From the NCBI RefSeq assembly GCF_017741815.1, contig NZ_JAGHMF010000026.1, positions 121,769 to 185,768 on the forward strand: a stretch of 64,000 bases of DNA, in the 5' to 3' direction. The position numbers were made by a program, and so were the translations under genes. Every line of letters starts with the position of its first letter. Position 1 is the first letter of the stretch. Under the pieces are notes generated by a model. That model had not been told where the DNA came from. It saw only the letters and a program-made list of their open reading frames with translations, and did not search any database. The stretch is from Rhizobium sp. 16-488-2b (GTDB taxonomy: Bacteria; Pseudomonadota; Alphaproteobacteria; Rhizobiales; Rhizobiaceae). Below, piece after piece: positions 34,038 to 43,545 of the stretch.

Positions 34038-34466
34038 CTAGCCGGCCTTGGCGGGCTCGTTCATCGCCCAGGAGACGCCGAAGGGATCGCGTAGCTGACC
34101 ATAGCGGTCACCCCAGAACATGCGCTCGACGGGCATGACCACCTCGACCCCGGCCTTCACCGCCCGATCCCACCACAGATCGATATCGTCGACGACGAGC
34201 TGCAGCGAGAAACCCTGGTGCGGCCGGAACGGATGACCGTGCTCGGGATAGGCGTCGCTCAGCATCAGTGAGCTGCCGTTGATGTAGAGATGCACATGCA
34301 TCGTGCGCCCATTTTCATCGGGCGGTACGACGAATGCCTGCTCGGCGCCGAAAGCTTTGTTGTAGAATTCCGCCGCCTTCAACGCGCCGTCGACAGTGAT
34401 GTAGGGGAGCAGCCCGTTCTTGACCGGCGGCATGGCCATCTGGCCGGTTTGCGTTTCGCTTTCCAT
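34038..34466 (-). CDS. VOC-family (PhnB/glyoxalase-like) protein
   Basis: The 142-aa protein has the paired beta-alpha-beta-beta-beta modules of the vicinal oxygen chelate superfamily: LLPYITVDGALKAAEFYNKAFGAE (given by its key part YITVDGALKAAEFY, about residue 20) and a closing RYGQLRDPFGVSWAM with the PhnB-like D-x-F-G-x-x-W. Such proteins are often of unknown substrate. The start at 34466 is supported by GGAGGA; the upstream frame is open but has no family similarity. Confidence 0.85.
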   Translation of the reverse strand: MESETQTGQMAMPPVKNGLLPYITVDGALKAAEFYNKAFGAEQAFVVPPDENGRTMHVHLYINGSSLMLSDAYPEHGHPFRPHQGFSLQLVVDDIDLWWDRAVKAGVEVVMPVERMFWGDRYGQLRDPFGVSWAMNEPAKAG

Positions 34467-34602
34467 GCAGTCCTCCATTGATGCCTGGCGTGATGCTTGT
34501 GCAGCCACAAGCCTTGCCGCATCTAGGACGCGCGAGCAAAACGCCAGCCGACAGACTGAATGAAATAAATTCGGGACGCCAGAAGCGATCGGAGAGGGGC
34601 GA

Positions 34603-34845
34603 TCAGAGATCGATGATCGTGCCGCGACCGTCGTTCCAGATGCGCATGGGTTGACCATCGCGCGTCTTGGACTTCGCCCTTGCGCAGACGGGAGCCGCCT
34701 TCATCTTCAGCGAGAGAGCGCGGCCGACCATCAGCACCGTCAGAATGGCGCCAACGGCGAGCGTCACCGAAAAGGTGAAGAGCGCCAATGCTGCGAATGC
34801 GGTGATGCCTGCAAGCAAAAGGAAGACGGAACGAATATTCTGCAT
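34603..34845 (-). CDS. Small membrane protein, 80 aa, unknown
   Basis: The N-terminal half (residues 5-42) is hydrophobic and could form two closely spaced membrane helices (FLLLAGITAFAALALFTF and VTLAVGAILTVLMVG). The C-terminal half is basic with SKTRDGQPMRIWNDGRGTIIDL and probably cytoplasmic. AGAAAGG lies upstream of the ATG. No family is recognised. Confidence 0.6.
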   Translation of the reverse strand: MQNIRSVFLLLAGITAFAALALFTFSVTLAVGAILTVLMVGRALSLKMKAAPVCARAKSKTRDGQPMRIWNDGRGTIIDL

Positions 34846-34957
34846 GGGTTTGAAACCTTTCTAGGAAAGGAATGTGGTCCTTCGTCTTGTCTTTTGCAAG
34901 ATAAGCATGGCTTTTTGTTGTCTTGCCATCAGTCACAAAGCTTGACACACATTCGTG

Positions 34958-35881
34958 ATGAGCCAGTCTCCTCTCACCCGTTCGATGAACCTGCGCCGCT
35001 CGGTGCTGAGCGTTCCCGCGATCAACCCTCGCGCGCTTGAAAAGACCCATCAGCTCGATTGCGATGCCGTGATCTTCGACCTTGAGGATTCCGTGGCGCC
35101 CGAGAAGAAGGCCGAAGCGCGCGATAACCTGGCCGCTTTCTTCCAGGGCAAGCCGCTCGAGGGCAAGGAACGCATCATCCGCATCAACGGCCTCGACACC
35201 AACTGGGGCCGAGCCGACATGGAACTCGTGAGCGCGCTTGAGCCGGATGCCGTCCTGCTGCCGAAGGTCAACGAACCGCAGGACGTCATGTTAGTCAGCG
35301 ATCTTCTCGCGGATGCCGATGCGCCTGATGAAGTGCGGATCTGGGCGATGATCGAAACACCGCGCGGCATCCTCAATGCCGCGGCGATCGCCGAGGCCGG
35401 ACGGACGGCAGGCTCAAGGCTCGATTGCTTCGTCGTCGGCCTCAACGACCTCAGAAAGGAAACAGGCGTGCTGCCGCAACCCGGCCGGCAGTATCTCGTG
35501 CCCTGGCTGATGCAGGTGATCCTCGCCGTGCGCGCTTACGGCCTCTGCGCGATCGACAGCGTCTTCAACGACTTCAAGGATATCGATGGCTTCGACACCG
35601 AATGCGCCGAGGCACGCGCCATGGGTTTCGATGGAAAGATGCTGATTCATCCCGCGCAGATCGAGCCCGCCAACCGGCATTTCGGCCCGGACGCATCCGC
35701 CATCGCAGAAGCCCAAGCGATCATGAAAGCTTTCGCCGACCCCGCCACGGATGGCCTCAACGTCATCAATGTCGGCGGACGCATGATCGAGCGGCTGCAT
35801 CTTGTCCAGGCGGAAACTCTGGTTCATAAAGCCCGCCTGATTGCAGATCGCCAGAAGGCAAAAGGCCAGACGGCAAACTGA
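34958..35881 (+). CDS. HpcH/HpaI-CitE-type CoA ester lyase
   Basis: The 307-aa TIM-barrel protein resembles citrate lyase beta/malyl-CoA lyase proteins: LRRSVLSVPAINPRALEK (about 12-29), CDAVIFDLEDSVAPEKK (about 35), the Arg in RIINGLD-like IRINGLDTNW (about 75) and WAMIETPRGILNA (about 130). It probably cleaves or condenses a CoA thioester such as malyl-CoA or citramalyl-CoA; the substrate is not evident. The start is uncertain (GTG 34955, ATG 34958 or ATG 34985) because no clear ribosome-binding site is present. DUF1737 follows 11 bases later. Confidence 0.85.
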   Translation: MSQSPLTRSMNLRRSVLSVPAINPRALEKTHQLDCDAVIFDLEDSVAPEKKAEARDNLAAFFQGKPLEGKERIIRINGLDTNWGRADMELVSALEPDAVLLPKVNEPQDVMLVSDLLADADAPDEVRIWAMIETPRGILNAAAIAEAGRTAGSRLDCFVVGLNDLRKETGVLPQPGRQYLVPWLMQVILAVRAYGLCAIDSVFNDFKDIDGFDTECAEARAMGFDGKMLIHPAQIEPANRHFGPDASAIAEAQAIMKAFADPATDGLNVINVGGRMIERLHLVQAETLVHKARLIADRQKAKGQTAN

Positions 35882-35892
35882 AAGACGATGTG

Positions 35893-36099
35893 ATGAAGCT
35901 TTACCGCCTTCTGACCGGCCAGGACGACGCCGCCTTCTGCCACCGCGTAACCGATGCCCTCAACAAGGGCTGGTCGCTGAACGGCTCGCCGGCCATGACC
36001 TTCAACTCGCAGACCGGCCAGGTGATGTGCGCCCAGGCGATCGTCAAGCATGTCGAGGGCAAGGACTACCACCCCGACATGAAGCTCTCCGAGCAGTAA
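35893..36099 (+). CDS. DUF1737 domain protein
   Basis: The 68-aa protein reads MKLYRLLTGQDDAAFCHRVT and continues to LNKGWSLNGSPAMTF, the pattern of DUF1737 proteins (single-domain, unknown role). It starts 11 bases after the CoA lyase stop on the same strand and is probably co-transcribed. ATG 35893 or the overlapping GTG 35890 may be used. Confidence 0.8.
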   Translation: MKLYRLLTGQDDAAFCHRVTDALNKGWSLNGSPAMTFNSQTGQVMCAQAIVKHVEGKDYHPDMKLSEQ

Positions 36100-36139
36100 G
36101 AATTTCCGGCGAAGACCAGCGTTAAGGGGAAGGCAGCGC

Positions 36140-36577
36140 CTAGCGCTCGGCCGCCTCTTCGGCGCTCGCCTCGATCCGCTCCATATCGTCGTCGCTGAGA
36201 CCGAAATGGTGGCCGATCTCATGGATCAGCACGTGGGTGATGATATCGCCCAGCGTTTCGTCGTTCTCGGCCCAGTAATCGAGGATCGGCCGCCTGTAGA
36301 GGCGGATGCGGTTCGGAAGCTCGCCCGTTTCCAGGGTGAAGCGTTCGGAAATCCCGCGTCCCTCGAACAGGCCGAGCAGATCGAAAGGCGTTTCCAACGC
36401 CATGTCCTCGAAAACGTCGTCGTCGGGGAAGTCTTCGATCTCGATCGTCAGATTGGTGGTCAGCGCACGGAATTCTTCCGGCAGGTGGCTGTAGGCCTCC
36501 ATCGCCAGGGACTCGAACGTGCTGATTGTCGGAGCGTGGCGATCCTGCCAATTGTCGCTCTGGTCTATGCGAGCCAT
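36140..36577 (-). CDS. Zn-metallopeptidase-family protein (minimal metalloprotease)
   Basis: The 145-aa acidic protein contains HVLIHEIGHHFGLSDDDME, the extended zinc-metalloprotease motif HExxHxxGLxxxD, near residue 118, after PILDYWAENDETLGD. This matches the small metallopeptidase family common in alphaproteobacteria, which lacks a signal peptide and acts in the cytoplasm; substrates are not known. It is divergent from the SOS cassette, 163 bases away. Confidence 0.9.
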   Translation of the reverse strand: MARIDQSDNWQDRHAPTISTFESLAMEAYSHLPEEFRALTTNLTIEIEDFPDDDVFEDMALETPFDLLGLFEGRGISERFTLETGELPNRIRLYRRPILDYWAENDETLGDIITHVLIHEIGHHFGLSDDDMERIEASAEEAAER

Positions 36578-36703
36578 AAAAGCTCCTTTCCTTTGCCGCC
36601 CATATAGAGCCTTTGCAGCTGATTTTCGAGAGCGGAATCAAAGGCAGGAATAAATTCACATCAAACGGCTGTTGACTCTTCGGCCGAGCTCTGGAATCCA
36701 TAA

Positions 36704-36718
36704 GAACATAATAGGAAC
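36704..36718 (+). promoter_or_regulatory. LexA (SOS) box of the imuA-imuB-dnaE2 cassette
   Basis: GAAC-ATAATAG-GAAC is the reverse complement of the alphaproteobacterial LexA consensus GTTC-N7-GTTC. It lies 23-37 bases upstream of the imuA GTG start, just downstream of a TTGACT (36672) that could be the -35 element. LexA would occlude the promoter until DNA damage. Confidence 0.88.
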
Positions 36719-36740
36719 ATCCGATAGATGGAGTGACGTC

Positions 36741-37691
36741 GTGGCACAGTCGGCCGTGGCGCGCGAGCGGCTTTTTGCGCTCCGCGAAACCATTGCAAAG
36801 CTTGAAGGAAAACCGGTGCCAGCATTGGCGGCGGCGGAAAACCAGGCTTTGGCCGAAACCGTTCTCGACAAGCCGAAGAGCGAAGACGCCCTGCGTCTGC
36901 CGCTTGGCATCCCCGCTCTGGATGAGGCACTCGACGGCGGCCTGCCGCTCGATGGCCTGACCGAAATCCGCACGACGCTACTGCGCAATGCCGGCGCAAG
37001 CAGCGGCTTCGTTCTGGCGATCGCAGCCATGCTCCAGCATGGGCAAGAGGAGGGGGCGAATACGCACCTGCCGATCCTCTGGATCGCCGACACGGTGGCG
37101 ACGATGGAGGCCGGACGGCCCTATGCCGTCGGCCTTAGTGATTTCGGCCTGAAGCCGCGGCTCTTCCTGCACGCCGCACCCAAAAAGCTGGAGGATGCGC
37201 TGTGGCTGGCGGAAACCGCCGTCGAAAGCGGCGTCTTTCCAGCCACCATTCTCGAGGTTCGCGGCAATCCCAGGCCCTTCGGCCTGACGGAGAGCCGCCG
37301 TCTCAACCTGCGGGCAAAGGCGTCTCGCCGCCCGCTTTTCCTGTTGCGGCAGGCAGCGGAGGAAGAGGCCAGCAGCGCCATCTTCCGCTTTCGTGCCGAA
37401 CCCGCGCCATCTGCGGCGCGGCCCTTGCCTGATGGTTCGATGCTGGGCGGCAGCATCGGCAATCCGATCTTTCGCATCACCCTGGAGAAGAGCCGAAACC
37501 CGGCTCCCTTCTCCATTCTTCTGGAGTGGAACCCCCATGACCGCCGGTTTTTCCCTGTCCGCCCATCAGCCAACACTCGCTTTCCAGGCGAACGCTCAGC
37601 GCATTCTGGCGCTGCATTTTCCGCATCTGCCAACCGATCGCATATCCAGGAAGAAGTGGGGTCTCGCCTGGCGTTTGCGCAATCGTCCTGA
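36741..37691 (+). CDS. imuA: SOS mutagenesis protein ImuA
   Basis: The 316-aa RecA-related accessory protein of the damage-inducible mutasome starts MAQSAVARERLFALRE (GTG with GGAG upstream). LPLGIPALDEALDGGLPLDGLTEI, ILWIADTVATMEAGRPYA and RRPLFLLRQAAEEEASSA are recognisable as family landmarks. It lacks a full Walker A, as is usual for ImuA. The 3' end overlaps imuB by 155 bases in another frame, giving a C-terminal tail after LLEWNPHDRRFFPV that may be unique. TTG 36672 was rejected as start because it coincides with the promoter. Confidence 0.85.
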   Translation: MAQSAVARERLFALRETIAKLEGKPVPALAAAENQALAETVLDKPKSEDALRLPLGIPALDEALDGGLPLDGLTEIRTTLLRNAGASSGFVLAIAAMLQHGQEEGANTHLPILWIADTVATMEAGRPYAVGLSDFGLKPRLFLHAAPKKLEDALWLAETAVESGVFPATILEVRGNPRPFGLTESRRLNLRAKASRRPLFLLRQAAEEEASSAIFRFRAEPAPSAARPLPDGSMLGGSIGNPIFRITLEKSRNPAPFSILLEWNPHDRRFFPVRPSANTRFPGERSAHSGAAFSASANRSHIQEEVGSRLAFAQSS

Positions 37692-39159
37692 GACGCCGCC
37701 GATCGTCTGCTCCGGCCGCCACGCCAACACCATGCGGCTGACGGCGCTGGACGAGGCAGCCGAGGCGATCAACCTGAAAAAGAGCATGGGTGTCGCCGAA
37801 GCGCGCGCCATCCACCCGACGATCGAGGTGATCGAGGAGGATCCCGCTGCCGACCTGCGCTTTCTCGAAGGCATCGCCGACTGGTGCGATCGCTATACGC
37901 CGCTCGTGGCGCTCGACGGCAGGGATGGCCTGTTTCTCGATATCACCGGCTGCGCCCACCTCTTCGGCGGCGAAAAGGCGCTCCTCAAGGATATCCTGTC
38001 CAGGCTCTTTCAAATGGGCATCGACGTCCGAGGGGCTATCACCGCCTCCCCGGGCCTCTCCTGGGCGGTCAGCCGTTTCGGCCAGGGAGGCGTGATCGAC
38101 GCGGATGAGACGGAACGGGTCGTTGCTCCCCTTCCGGTCGCTGCACTGCGCCTCTCGGACGACACGGTCGCAGCACTCACCAAGATGGGCCTGAAATACA
38201 TCGGCGACCTGATGGAAACCCCGCGCGCGCCGCTGACCCGTCGTTTCGGCGCAAGCGTGCTGTTGCGGCTTGACCAGGTACTTGGAACGGATGAGGAGCC
38301 GATATCGCCGCGCCTGCCCGTCGCCAGCCTCTCGGCCGAGCGCCGCTTGATGGAACCGGTCGTCGCGGAAGAGGAGATTCTGGCCGTGACCGACCAGATC
38401 GCCCATGCGCTGAAACCGTCGCTGGAGGCGCGCGGCGTCGGTGGCCGCGTTTTCGAACTCGTCCTGTTTCGCGTCGATGGCAAGGTCTTCCGCATCGCGG
38501 CCGGCACGACCAGGCCGCTGCGGGAACCCAAGCGCATCGCCGTCCTCTTCACCGAACGCCTGCAGGCCGTCCATGACGATCTCGACGCCGGCTACGGGTT
38601 CGAGATCCTGCGGCTCAATGTCCTGCGCCATGAAAGTTTCGATACGGCCCAGAGCGATTTCGAGGGGCACCGTCAAACGGACGCATCGCTGGCCATCTTC
38701 GTTGATCGCGTTTCGGCAAGGCTCGGTGCCGATTGTCTTCAAACCTTTCAGTTACGCGAGAGCCATATACCAGAAAGGGCGGCTATTCTCGTCCCCGCGA
38801 TCGACGCTTTATCGGCATCCCGAATTGAGCAAATCATTACACCACCAGCACGCAGCGAAAGACCGGTCCGTATTTTGCAGCGGCCGGAACCCATGGATGC
38901 TTTCGCCGTAGAGGTTCCCGACGGCGCACCCGTCAGCTTTCAATGGCGCCGCATGCGCCACCGCGTTGTCAAAAGCGAGGGGCCTGAACGGATTGCCGAA
39001 GAATGGTGGATGAAAGACAAGACCGACGACAAGGATAAGCCCTCGCGCGATTATTTTCGCATCGAGGACGATCAGGGCTATCGGTTTTGGATCTATCGCG
39101 AAGGCCTTTACGGCTACGATGAAAAGCAGAGCTGGTACATGCATGGAATGCTCGCATGA
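37537..39159 (+). CDS. imuB: ImuB, Y-family-like DNA polymerase subunit
   Basis: The 540-aa protein starts MTAGFSLSAHQPTLAF after GGAG. The Y-family fold is visible in RILALHFPHLPTDR, VALDGRDGLFLDITGCAHLFGGE and ITASPGLSWAVSRFG. The catalytic acidic cluster of Pol IV is not intact, consistent with ImuB serving as a clamp-binding scaffold. It ends QSWYMHGMLA. ImuB joins ImuA and DnaE2 to bypass lesions. It overlaps imuA by 155 bases and dnaE2 by four. Confidence 0.92.
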   Translation: MTAGFSLSAHQPTLAFQANAQRILALHFPHLPTDRISRKKWGLAWRLRNRPETPPIVCSGRHANTMRLTALDEAAEAINLKKSMGVAEARAIHPTIEVIEEDPAADLRFLEGIADWCDRYTPLVALDGRDGLFLDITGCAHLFGGEKALLKDILSRLFQMGIDVRGAITASPGLSWAVSRFGQGGVIDADETERVVAPLPVAALRLSDDTVAALTKMGLKYIGDLMETPRAPLTRRFGASVLLRLDQVLGTDEEPISPRLPVASLSAERRLMEPVVAEEEILAVTDQIAHALKPSLEARGVGGRVFELVLFRVDGKVFRIAAGTTRPLREPKRIAVLFTERLQAVHDDLDAGYGFEILRLNVLRHESFDTAQSDFEGHRQTDASLAIFVDRVSARLGADCLQTFQLRESHIPERAAILVPAIDALSASRIEQIITPPARSERPVRILQRPEPMDAFAVEVPDGAPVSFQWRRMRHRVVKSEGPERIAEEWWMKDKTDDKDKPSRDYFRIEDDQGYRFWIYREGLYGYDEKQSWYMHGMLA

Positions 39160-42100
39160 ACGCCGGTTTTTTCGAGATCGGCGCTAAGACGAACTTCTCC
39201 TTTCTGGAAGGTGCATCCAAGCCTGAGGAGATGGTGCTGCAGGGCACGCTCCTGAAATTGGGCGGTCTCGGCATTGCCGACACCAACTCTGTGGCCGGCG
39301 TCGTCAGGGCGCATGCCCAAGCCAAGGCGATCAAAGAAAAATACGAGCGAAAACAGCAGGGACGGCTGCAGGGGGACGAGAAGCCAGAAACCGTTCTCGA
39401 CCCAATTCGCTTTCAGCCGGGGGCTCGTCTCGTTTTCTCGGATGAGACCCCGGACATTCTGGCCTATCCACAAGACCGAAAAGGCTGGGCCCATCTTTGT
39501 CGCCTGCTGAGCGCCGGTAATCTGCGCGCGGAAAAGGGCAGTTGCCTCTTGCAGGAGGCCGACCTTATCGAATGGGGAGACCGGATGATGCTGGCGCTTG
39601 TACCCAACCCATCAATCGCCGACGATACCGGTCGTCACCCCGTCTTCGAAGCCTGCCTCCGACGCCTGCGCGAGCGTTTCCGGGGTAAGTTCCACATGGC
39701 ACTGACGCCCGCTTATGACGGTCGCGACAGGCGCGTTTTTTCCGTTCTTTCCATGCTGGCCGCCCGCAACCGTGTGCCTCTCATCGCCACCAACCAGCCG
39801 CTATTTCACGAAGCGGCTCGCCGCCCCTTGTCGGACGTCGTCACCTCGATACGTGAACACGTTCCTATCTATAAGGCAGGCTTCCTGTTGACGCCGAATG
39901 CAGAACGCCATCTGAAAGACGAACGTGAAATGAAACGTCTCTTCAGGGATCATCCGGACGCGGTCATCAACACACAAAGGTTTTTCGCCGGGCTGAGTTT
40001 TTGCCTCGACGACCTGCAGCACAATTACCCGGATGAAAACGACGAGGGTGAAACCCCTTACGAGACACTTGAACGCCTGACCTGGGCCGGAGCCGCCAGA
40101 CGTTTTCCAGAGGAGATGAAGGATGAAACCAGAGCGCAGATCCGCTATGAGCTGGAACTAATCAAGGAAAAACAATACGCGCCTTATTTCCTGACGGTCC
40201 ACAGGATCATCATGCATGCCCGATACAAGCTACATGTTCTTTGCCAGGGCCGTGGCTCGGCTGCCAACTCGGTCATCTGCTACTGCCTGGAAATCACCGA
40301 GGTTAATCCGGAGAAGAATAAGCTTCTCTTCGACCGCTTCATGTCCACGGACCGCGACGAGCCTCCCGACATCGATGTCGATTTCGAGCATGACCGGCGT
40401 GAAGAGGTGATCCAGCACATATACCAGCGATACGGAAAGGAGCATGCCGGGCTCACGGCGGCCGTGACCAGCTACCGCACGCGTTCCGCAGGGCGGGAGG
40501 TCGCAAAGGCGTTTGGCCTGTCGGAAGACGTCCAGTCGGCGATTGGCAGTCTGGTCTGGGGCTGGTCTGACGACAAGCTTTCGGAACGCGAGGCCAAGGC
40601 TGCCGGTCTTGATACCGGAAACATCGTGACCAACAACGTGCTGAAATATGCGTCAGAGCTTCTAAGCTTTCCCCGCCACCTCACCCAGCATGTCGGTGGT
40701 TTCGTCATCACTCGCGATCGGCTCGATGAAGTCGTGCCCATCATGAACACGGCCATGCCGGACCGTTACATGATCGAGTGGGACAAGGACGATCTCGACA
40801 ATTTGAAGATATTGAAGGTCGACGTTCTGGCACTCGGTATGCTGACCTGCCTGCGCAAGGCCTTCGACCTTCTTCTGCTGCATTACGACGAGAAGAAGAC
40901 CCTCGCGGATCTCGGCAATGCCAAACACGAAGACGAAGAGCCCGTCTATGACATGATCTGCCGGGCCGACACACTCGGTGTTTTCCAGATCGAAAGCCGG
41001 GCGCAGATGAGCATGCTGCCACGCCTGCGCCCAAGAGAATTCTACGATCTGGTGATCGAGGTGGCGATCGTCCGGCCCGGCCCGATCCAAGGCGACATGG
41101 TCCACCCATATCTGAAGCGTAGAGAGCAGCGACGGCAAGGTATTCCGATCGACTATCCGAGCGAGGAGCTAAAAGACGTTCTGAAACGGACATTGGGTGT
41201 CCCTCTCTTTCAGGAACAGGCGATGCAGATCGCCATCACCGCGGCCGGTTTCAAGCCGGCGGAAGCCGATCAGTTGCGCCGGGCGATGGCGACCTTCAAG
41301 CGAACCGGCACGATCGGCAATTTCGAAAAGCGCTTCATCGACGGCATGATGTCCAAGGAGATCTATTCGAAAGAGTTCGCACAGCAATGCTTCAATCAGA
41401 TCAAGGGTTTTGGCGAATACGGCTTTCCGGAAAGCCACGCGGCCTCCTTCGCGCTGCTCGTATACGCCTCCTCCTGGGTGAAGGCCTATTACCCCGATGT
41501 CTTCTGTGCGGCCATGCTGAACTCGCAGCCGATGGGCTTTTACGCGCCTGCGCAGCTGGTCCGCGACGCCAGGGAACACGGCGTGGAGATCCGGCCCGTC
41601 GACATCAACAGCTCGGATTGGGACTGCCTCCTGGAAGGCGGACGCTTCGATGTTCGTCGGATCGATTTCCGCCATCGTGAGATGACTGATGTCATCAAGG
41701 CCAACCACGCCGTCCGCCTCGGCTTTCGCCAGGTCAAGGGGTTATCCGAGGAGGCCATACGCGAGAAACTGATGGCTCACCGGGGATATGGCTACACATC
41801 CATCCGCGATCTCTGGCTGCGCTCGGGTCTCGAAAAATCCGACATCGAGCGGCTGGCGGATGCGGATGCCTTCAACAGCATCGGCCTGTCCCGGCGCGAG
41901 GCGCTATGGGCGGTCCGTGCGCTGGATGTGAAGAGTGCTGCCGAGCGCTTGCCGTTGTTCGATCAGGCATCTCATCTCGATCTGCAGGTCGAGCCGCAAG
42001 CCAGACTGCCTGCAATGCTGCCGGGCGAGCAGGTGGTCGAGGACTACCGATATCTGTCGCTGTCGCTCAAGGCGCACCCTCTGTCCTTCCTGCGCGACGA

Positions 42101-42605
42101 ACTGCGCGGGATCGGCATCACCCGCAGTGTCGACCTGCTCAAGGTGCCGAACGGCCGCTGGGTGACGATTGCCGGCCTCGTATTGGTGCGCCAGCGTCCG
42201 GGCTCGGCCAAGGGCGTTATCTTCATGACGCTGGAGGATGAAACCGGCGTCGCCAATGCCATCGTCTGGCCGAAGACCTTCGAGAAATATCGCGCCATCG
42301 TCATGGGCGCCCGGCTCGTCAAGATCCGCGGCAAGCTGCAGAGCCAGAGTGGGGTGATCCATACGGTTGTCGATCACATCGAGGACATGACGCACGCCTT
42401 GGGCCTCTTGCAGAAGGAGGCCAATCGCTTCGGCGTCTGCGACCGCTCGGACGAAGCGCGCCGACCGACCGCCGATCCCCGACAGAAGAAGCTCAACGAG
42501 ACATTGGAGAAGGCGGTGATGGAAAAAAGAATAACCACGCATGACAAGCGCGGGCGGAATGAAGCCACGGCGTCGGTCATGCCGAAGGGCCGTAATTTTC
42601 ATTGA
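39156..42605 (+). CDS. dnaE2: Error-prone DNA polymerase III alpha subunit DnaE2 (ImuC)
   Basis: The 1149-aa C-family polymerase has an N-terminal PHP domain (residues 1-290; starts AGFFEIGAKTNFSFLEGAS), the palm with catalytic Asp residues in PDIDVDFEHDRREE (about 410) and IKILKVDVLALGML-like NLKILKVDVLALGM (about 550), a HhH/beta-binding region, and an OB fold near 1000. It ends with the basic KGRNFH. It is the catalytic polymerase of the SOS mutasome and generates damage-induced mutations. It is the last gene of the LexA-controlled imuA-imuB-dnaE2 operon. Confidence 0.96.
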   Translation: MNAGFFEIGAKTNFSFLEGASKPEEMVLQGTLLKLGGLGIADTNSVAGVVRAHAQAKAIKEKYERKQQGRLQGDEKPETVLDPIRFQPGARLVFSDETPDILAYPQDRKGWAHLCRLLSAGNLRAEKGSCLLQEADLIEWGDRMMLALVPNPSIADDTGRHPVFEACLRRLRERFRGKFHMALTPAYDGRDRRVFSVLSMLAARNRVPLIATNQPLFHEAARRPLSDVVTSIREHVPIYKAGFLLTPNAERHLKDEREMKRLFRDHPDAVINTQRFFAGLSFCLDDLQHNYPDENDEGETPYETLERLTWAGAARRFPEEMKDETRAQIRYELELIKEKQYAPYFLTVHRIIMHARYKLHVLCQGRGSAANSVICYCLEITEVNPEKNKLLFDRFMSTDRDEPPDIDVDFEHDRREEVIQHIYQRYGKEHAGLTAAVTSYRTRSAGREVAKAFGLSEDVQSAIGSLVWGWSDDKLSEREAKAAGLDTGNIVTNNVLKYASELLSFPRHLTQHVGGFVITRDRLDEVVPIMNTAMPDRYMIEWDKDDLDNLKILKVDVLALGMLTCLRKAFDLLLLHYDEKKTLADLGNAKHEDEEPVYDMICRADTLGVFQIESRAQMSMLPRLRPREFYDLVIEVAIVRPGPIQGDMVHPYLKRREQRRQGIPIDYPSEELKDVLKRTLGVPLFQEQAMQIAITAAGFKPAEADQLRRAMATFKRTGTIGNFEKRFIDGMMSKEIYSKEFAQQCFNQIKGFGEYGFPESHAASFALLVYASSWVKAYYPDVFCAAMLNSQPMGFYAPAQLVRDAREHGVEIRPVDINSSDWDCLLEGGRFDVRRIDFRHREMTDVIKANHAVRLGFRQVKGLSEEAIREKLMAHRGYGYTSIRDLWLRSGLEKSDIERLADADAFNSIGLSRREALWAVRALDVKSAAERLPLFDQASHLDLQVEPQARLPAMLPGEQVVEDYRYLSLSLKAHPLSFLRDELRGIGITRSVDLLKVPNGRWVTIAGLVLVRQRPGSAKGVIFMTLEDETGVANAIVWPKTFEKYRAIVMGARLVKIRGKLQSQSGVIHTVVDHIEDMTHALGLLQKEANRFGVCDRSDEARRPTADPRQKKLNETLEKAVMEKRITTHDKRGRNEATASVMPKGRNFH

Positions 42606-42782
42606 TTTTCAATGGCGGGTCCGTTCGGTCATCGTCGCAAGCGGAGAACCATCCGCTTTGATTGGATCGTAAGCGGGCCGGAAGGCAGGCGAAGCGGGAG
42701 TGCCTGAATATGAATCTTTCTTGACAACGAACGTCTTCTTTAGCAAAAAGACGATAGTCATTGTCATGTTTGGAATGAAGAC

Positions 42783-43094
42783 GTGCTTGTCTGCAGTTGC
42801 AACTATATAACCGACACCGAAATCCGGGAGGTTATCAACAGCCTTCTCGATGAGGACTGTTGGCAGCTTATTGTCCCTGCGAAAGTCTACCACGCCATGG
42901 AAAAACGCGGCCGTTGCTGCGGTTGTTTCCCGAATGTGGTCGACATCATCATTCAGACGACCGAGGACTATCACGCCCGTCGGCACTCGACGGATGCCGA
43001 AATATTTGATTTCATGTCCCGCCTCAGAAACTTCCATGAAGAAAACAGGAGAGCGGACATTGAAAGGCGACAAAAAAGTCATCGAGCGGCTTAA
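42783..43094 (+). CDS. bfd: Bacterioferritin-associated ferredoxin
   Basis: The 103-aa protein begins at GTG 42783 (LVCSCNYITDTEIREVIN). The 2Fe-2S ligands are Cys4 and Cys6 (CxC) with Cys45 and Cys48 (RCCGCFP). Bfd reduces the haem of bacterioferritin to release stored iron. The C-terminal tail (about residues 60-103) is longer than E. coli Bfd (64 aa). The gene overlaps bfr by 35 bases, so the two form a tight operon. No clear Irr or RirA box was found by eye in the spacer. Confidence 0.92.
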   Translation: MLVCSCNYITDTEIREVINSLLDEDCWQLIVPAKVYHAMEKRGRCCGCFPNVVDIIIQTTEDYHARRHSTDAEIFDFMSRLRNFHEENRRADIERRQKSHRAA

Positions 43095-43545
43095 CGAGGC
43101 CCTCTTTTTGGAACTTGGTGCTGTCAACCAGTACTGGGTTCACTACCGGCTCCTTGAAGATTGGGGTTACACCAAGCTCGCCAAGAAGGAGCGCGCTGAA
43201 TCGATCGAAGAGATGCAGCATGCCGACAAGCTCGTCGCACGCATCATCTTCCTCGAAGGCCACCCCAACCTGCAGACGCTTGCGCCCCTGCGCATCGGCC
43301 AGAACGTCAAGGAAGTTCTGGAAGCGGATCTCGCCGGCGAATACGACGCTCGCACCGCCTACAAGAAATCACGCGATATCTGTCATGAGGCCGGCGACTA
43401 CGTTTCCATGAAGCTCTTCGAAGAGCTCCTCATGGACGAGGAAGGCCACATCGACTTCCTCGAAACGCAGCTCGAGCTGCTCGGCAAGATCGGCGAGGCC
43501 AAGTATGGCCAGCTGAACGCCGACTCGGCCGACCAAGCCGAATAA
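43060..43545 (+). CDS. bfr: Bacterioferritin
   Basis: The 161-aa ferritin-like protein has the diiron ligands Glu18, Glu50/His53 and later Glu93-region, Glu127-type residues (MDEEGHIDFLE), and the haem-binding Met51 (SIEEMQHADKL). It forms the 24-subunit iron-storage cage. TTG 43060 is preferred as start because AGGAG lies seven bases upstream and the protein then reads (M)KGDKKVIERLN as in other rhizobial Bfr; ATG 43036 would add eight residues. It overlaps the 3' end of bfd. Confidence 0.95.
   Translation: MKGDKKVIERLNEALFLELGAVNQYWVHYRLLEDWGYTKLAKKERAESIEEMQHADKLVARIIFLEGHPNLQTLAPLRIGQNVKEVLEADLAGEYDARTAYKKSRDICHEAGDYVSMKLFEELLMDEEGHIDFLETQLELLGKIGEAKYGQLNADSADQAE

Noticed and set aside
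36672..36740. Upstream TTG start for imuA
   Set aside because: It coincides with the TTGACT promoter element and would place the LexA box inside the coding sequence.
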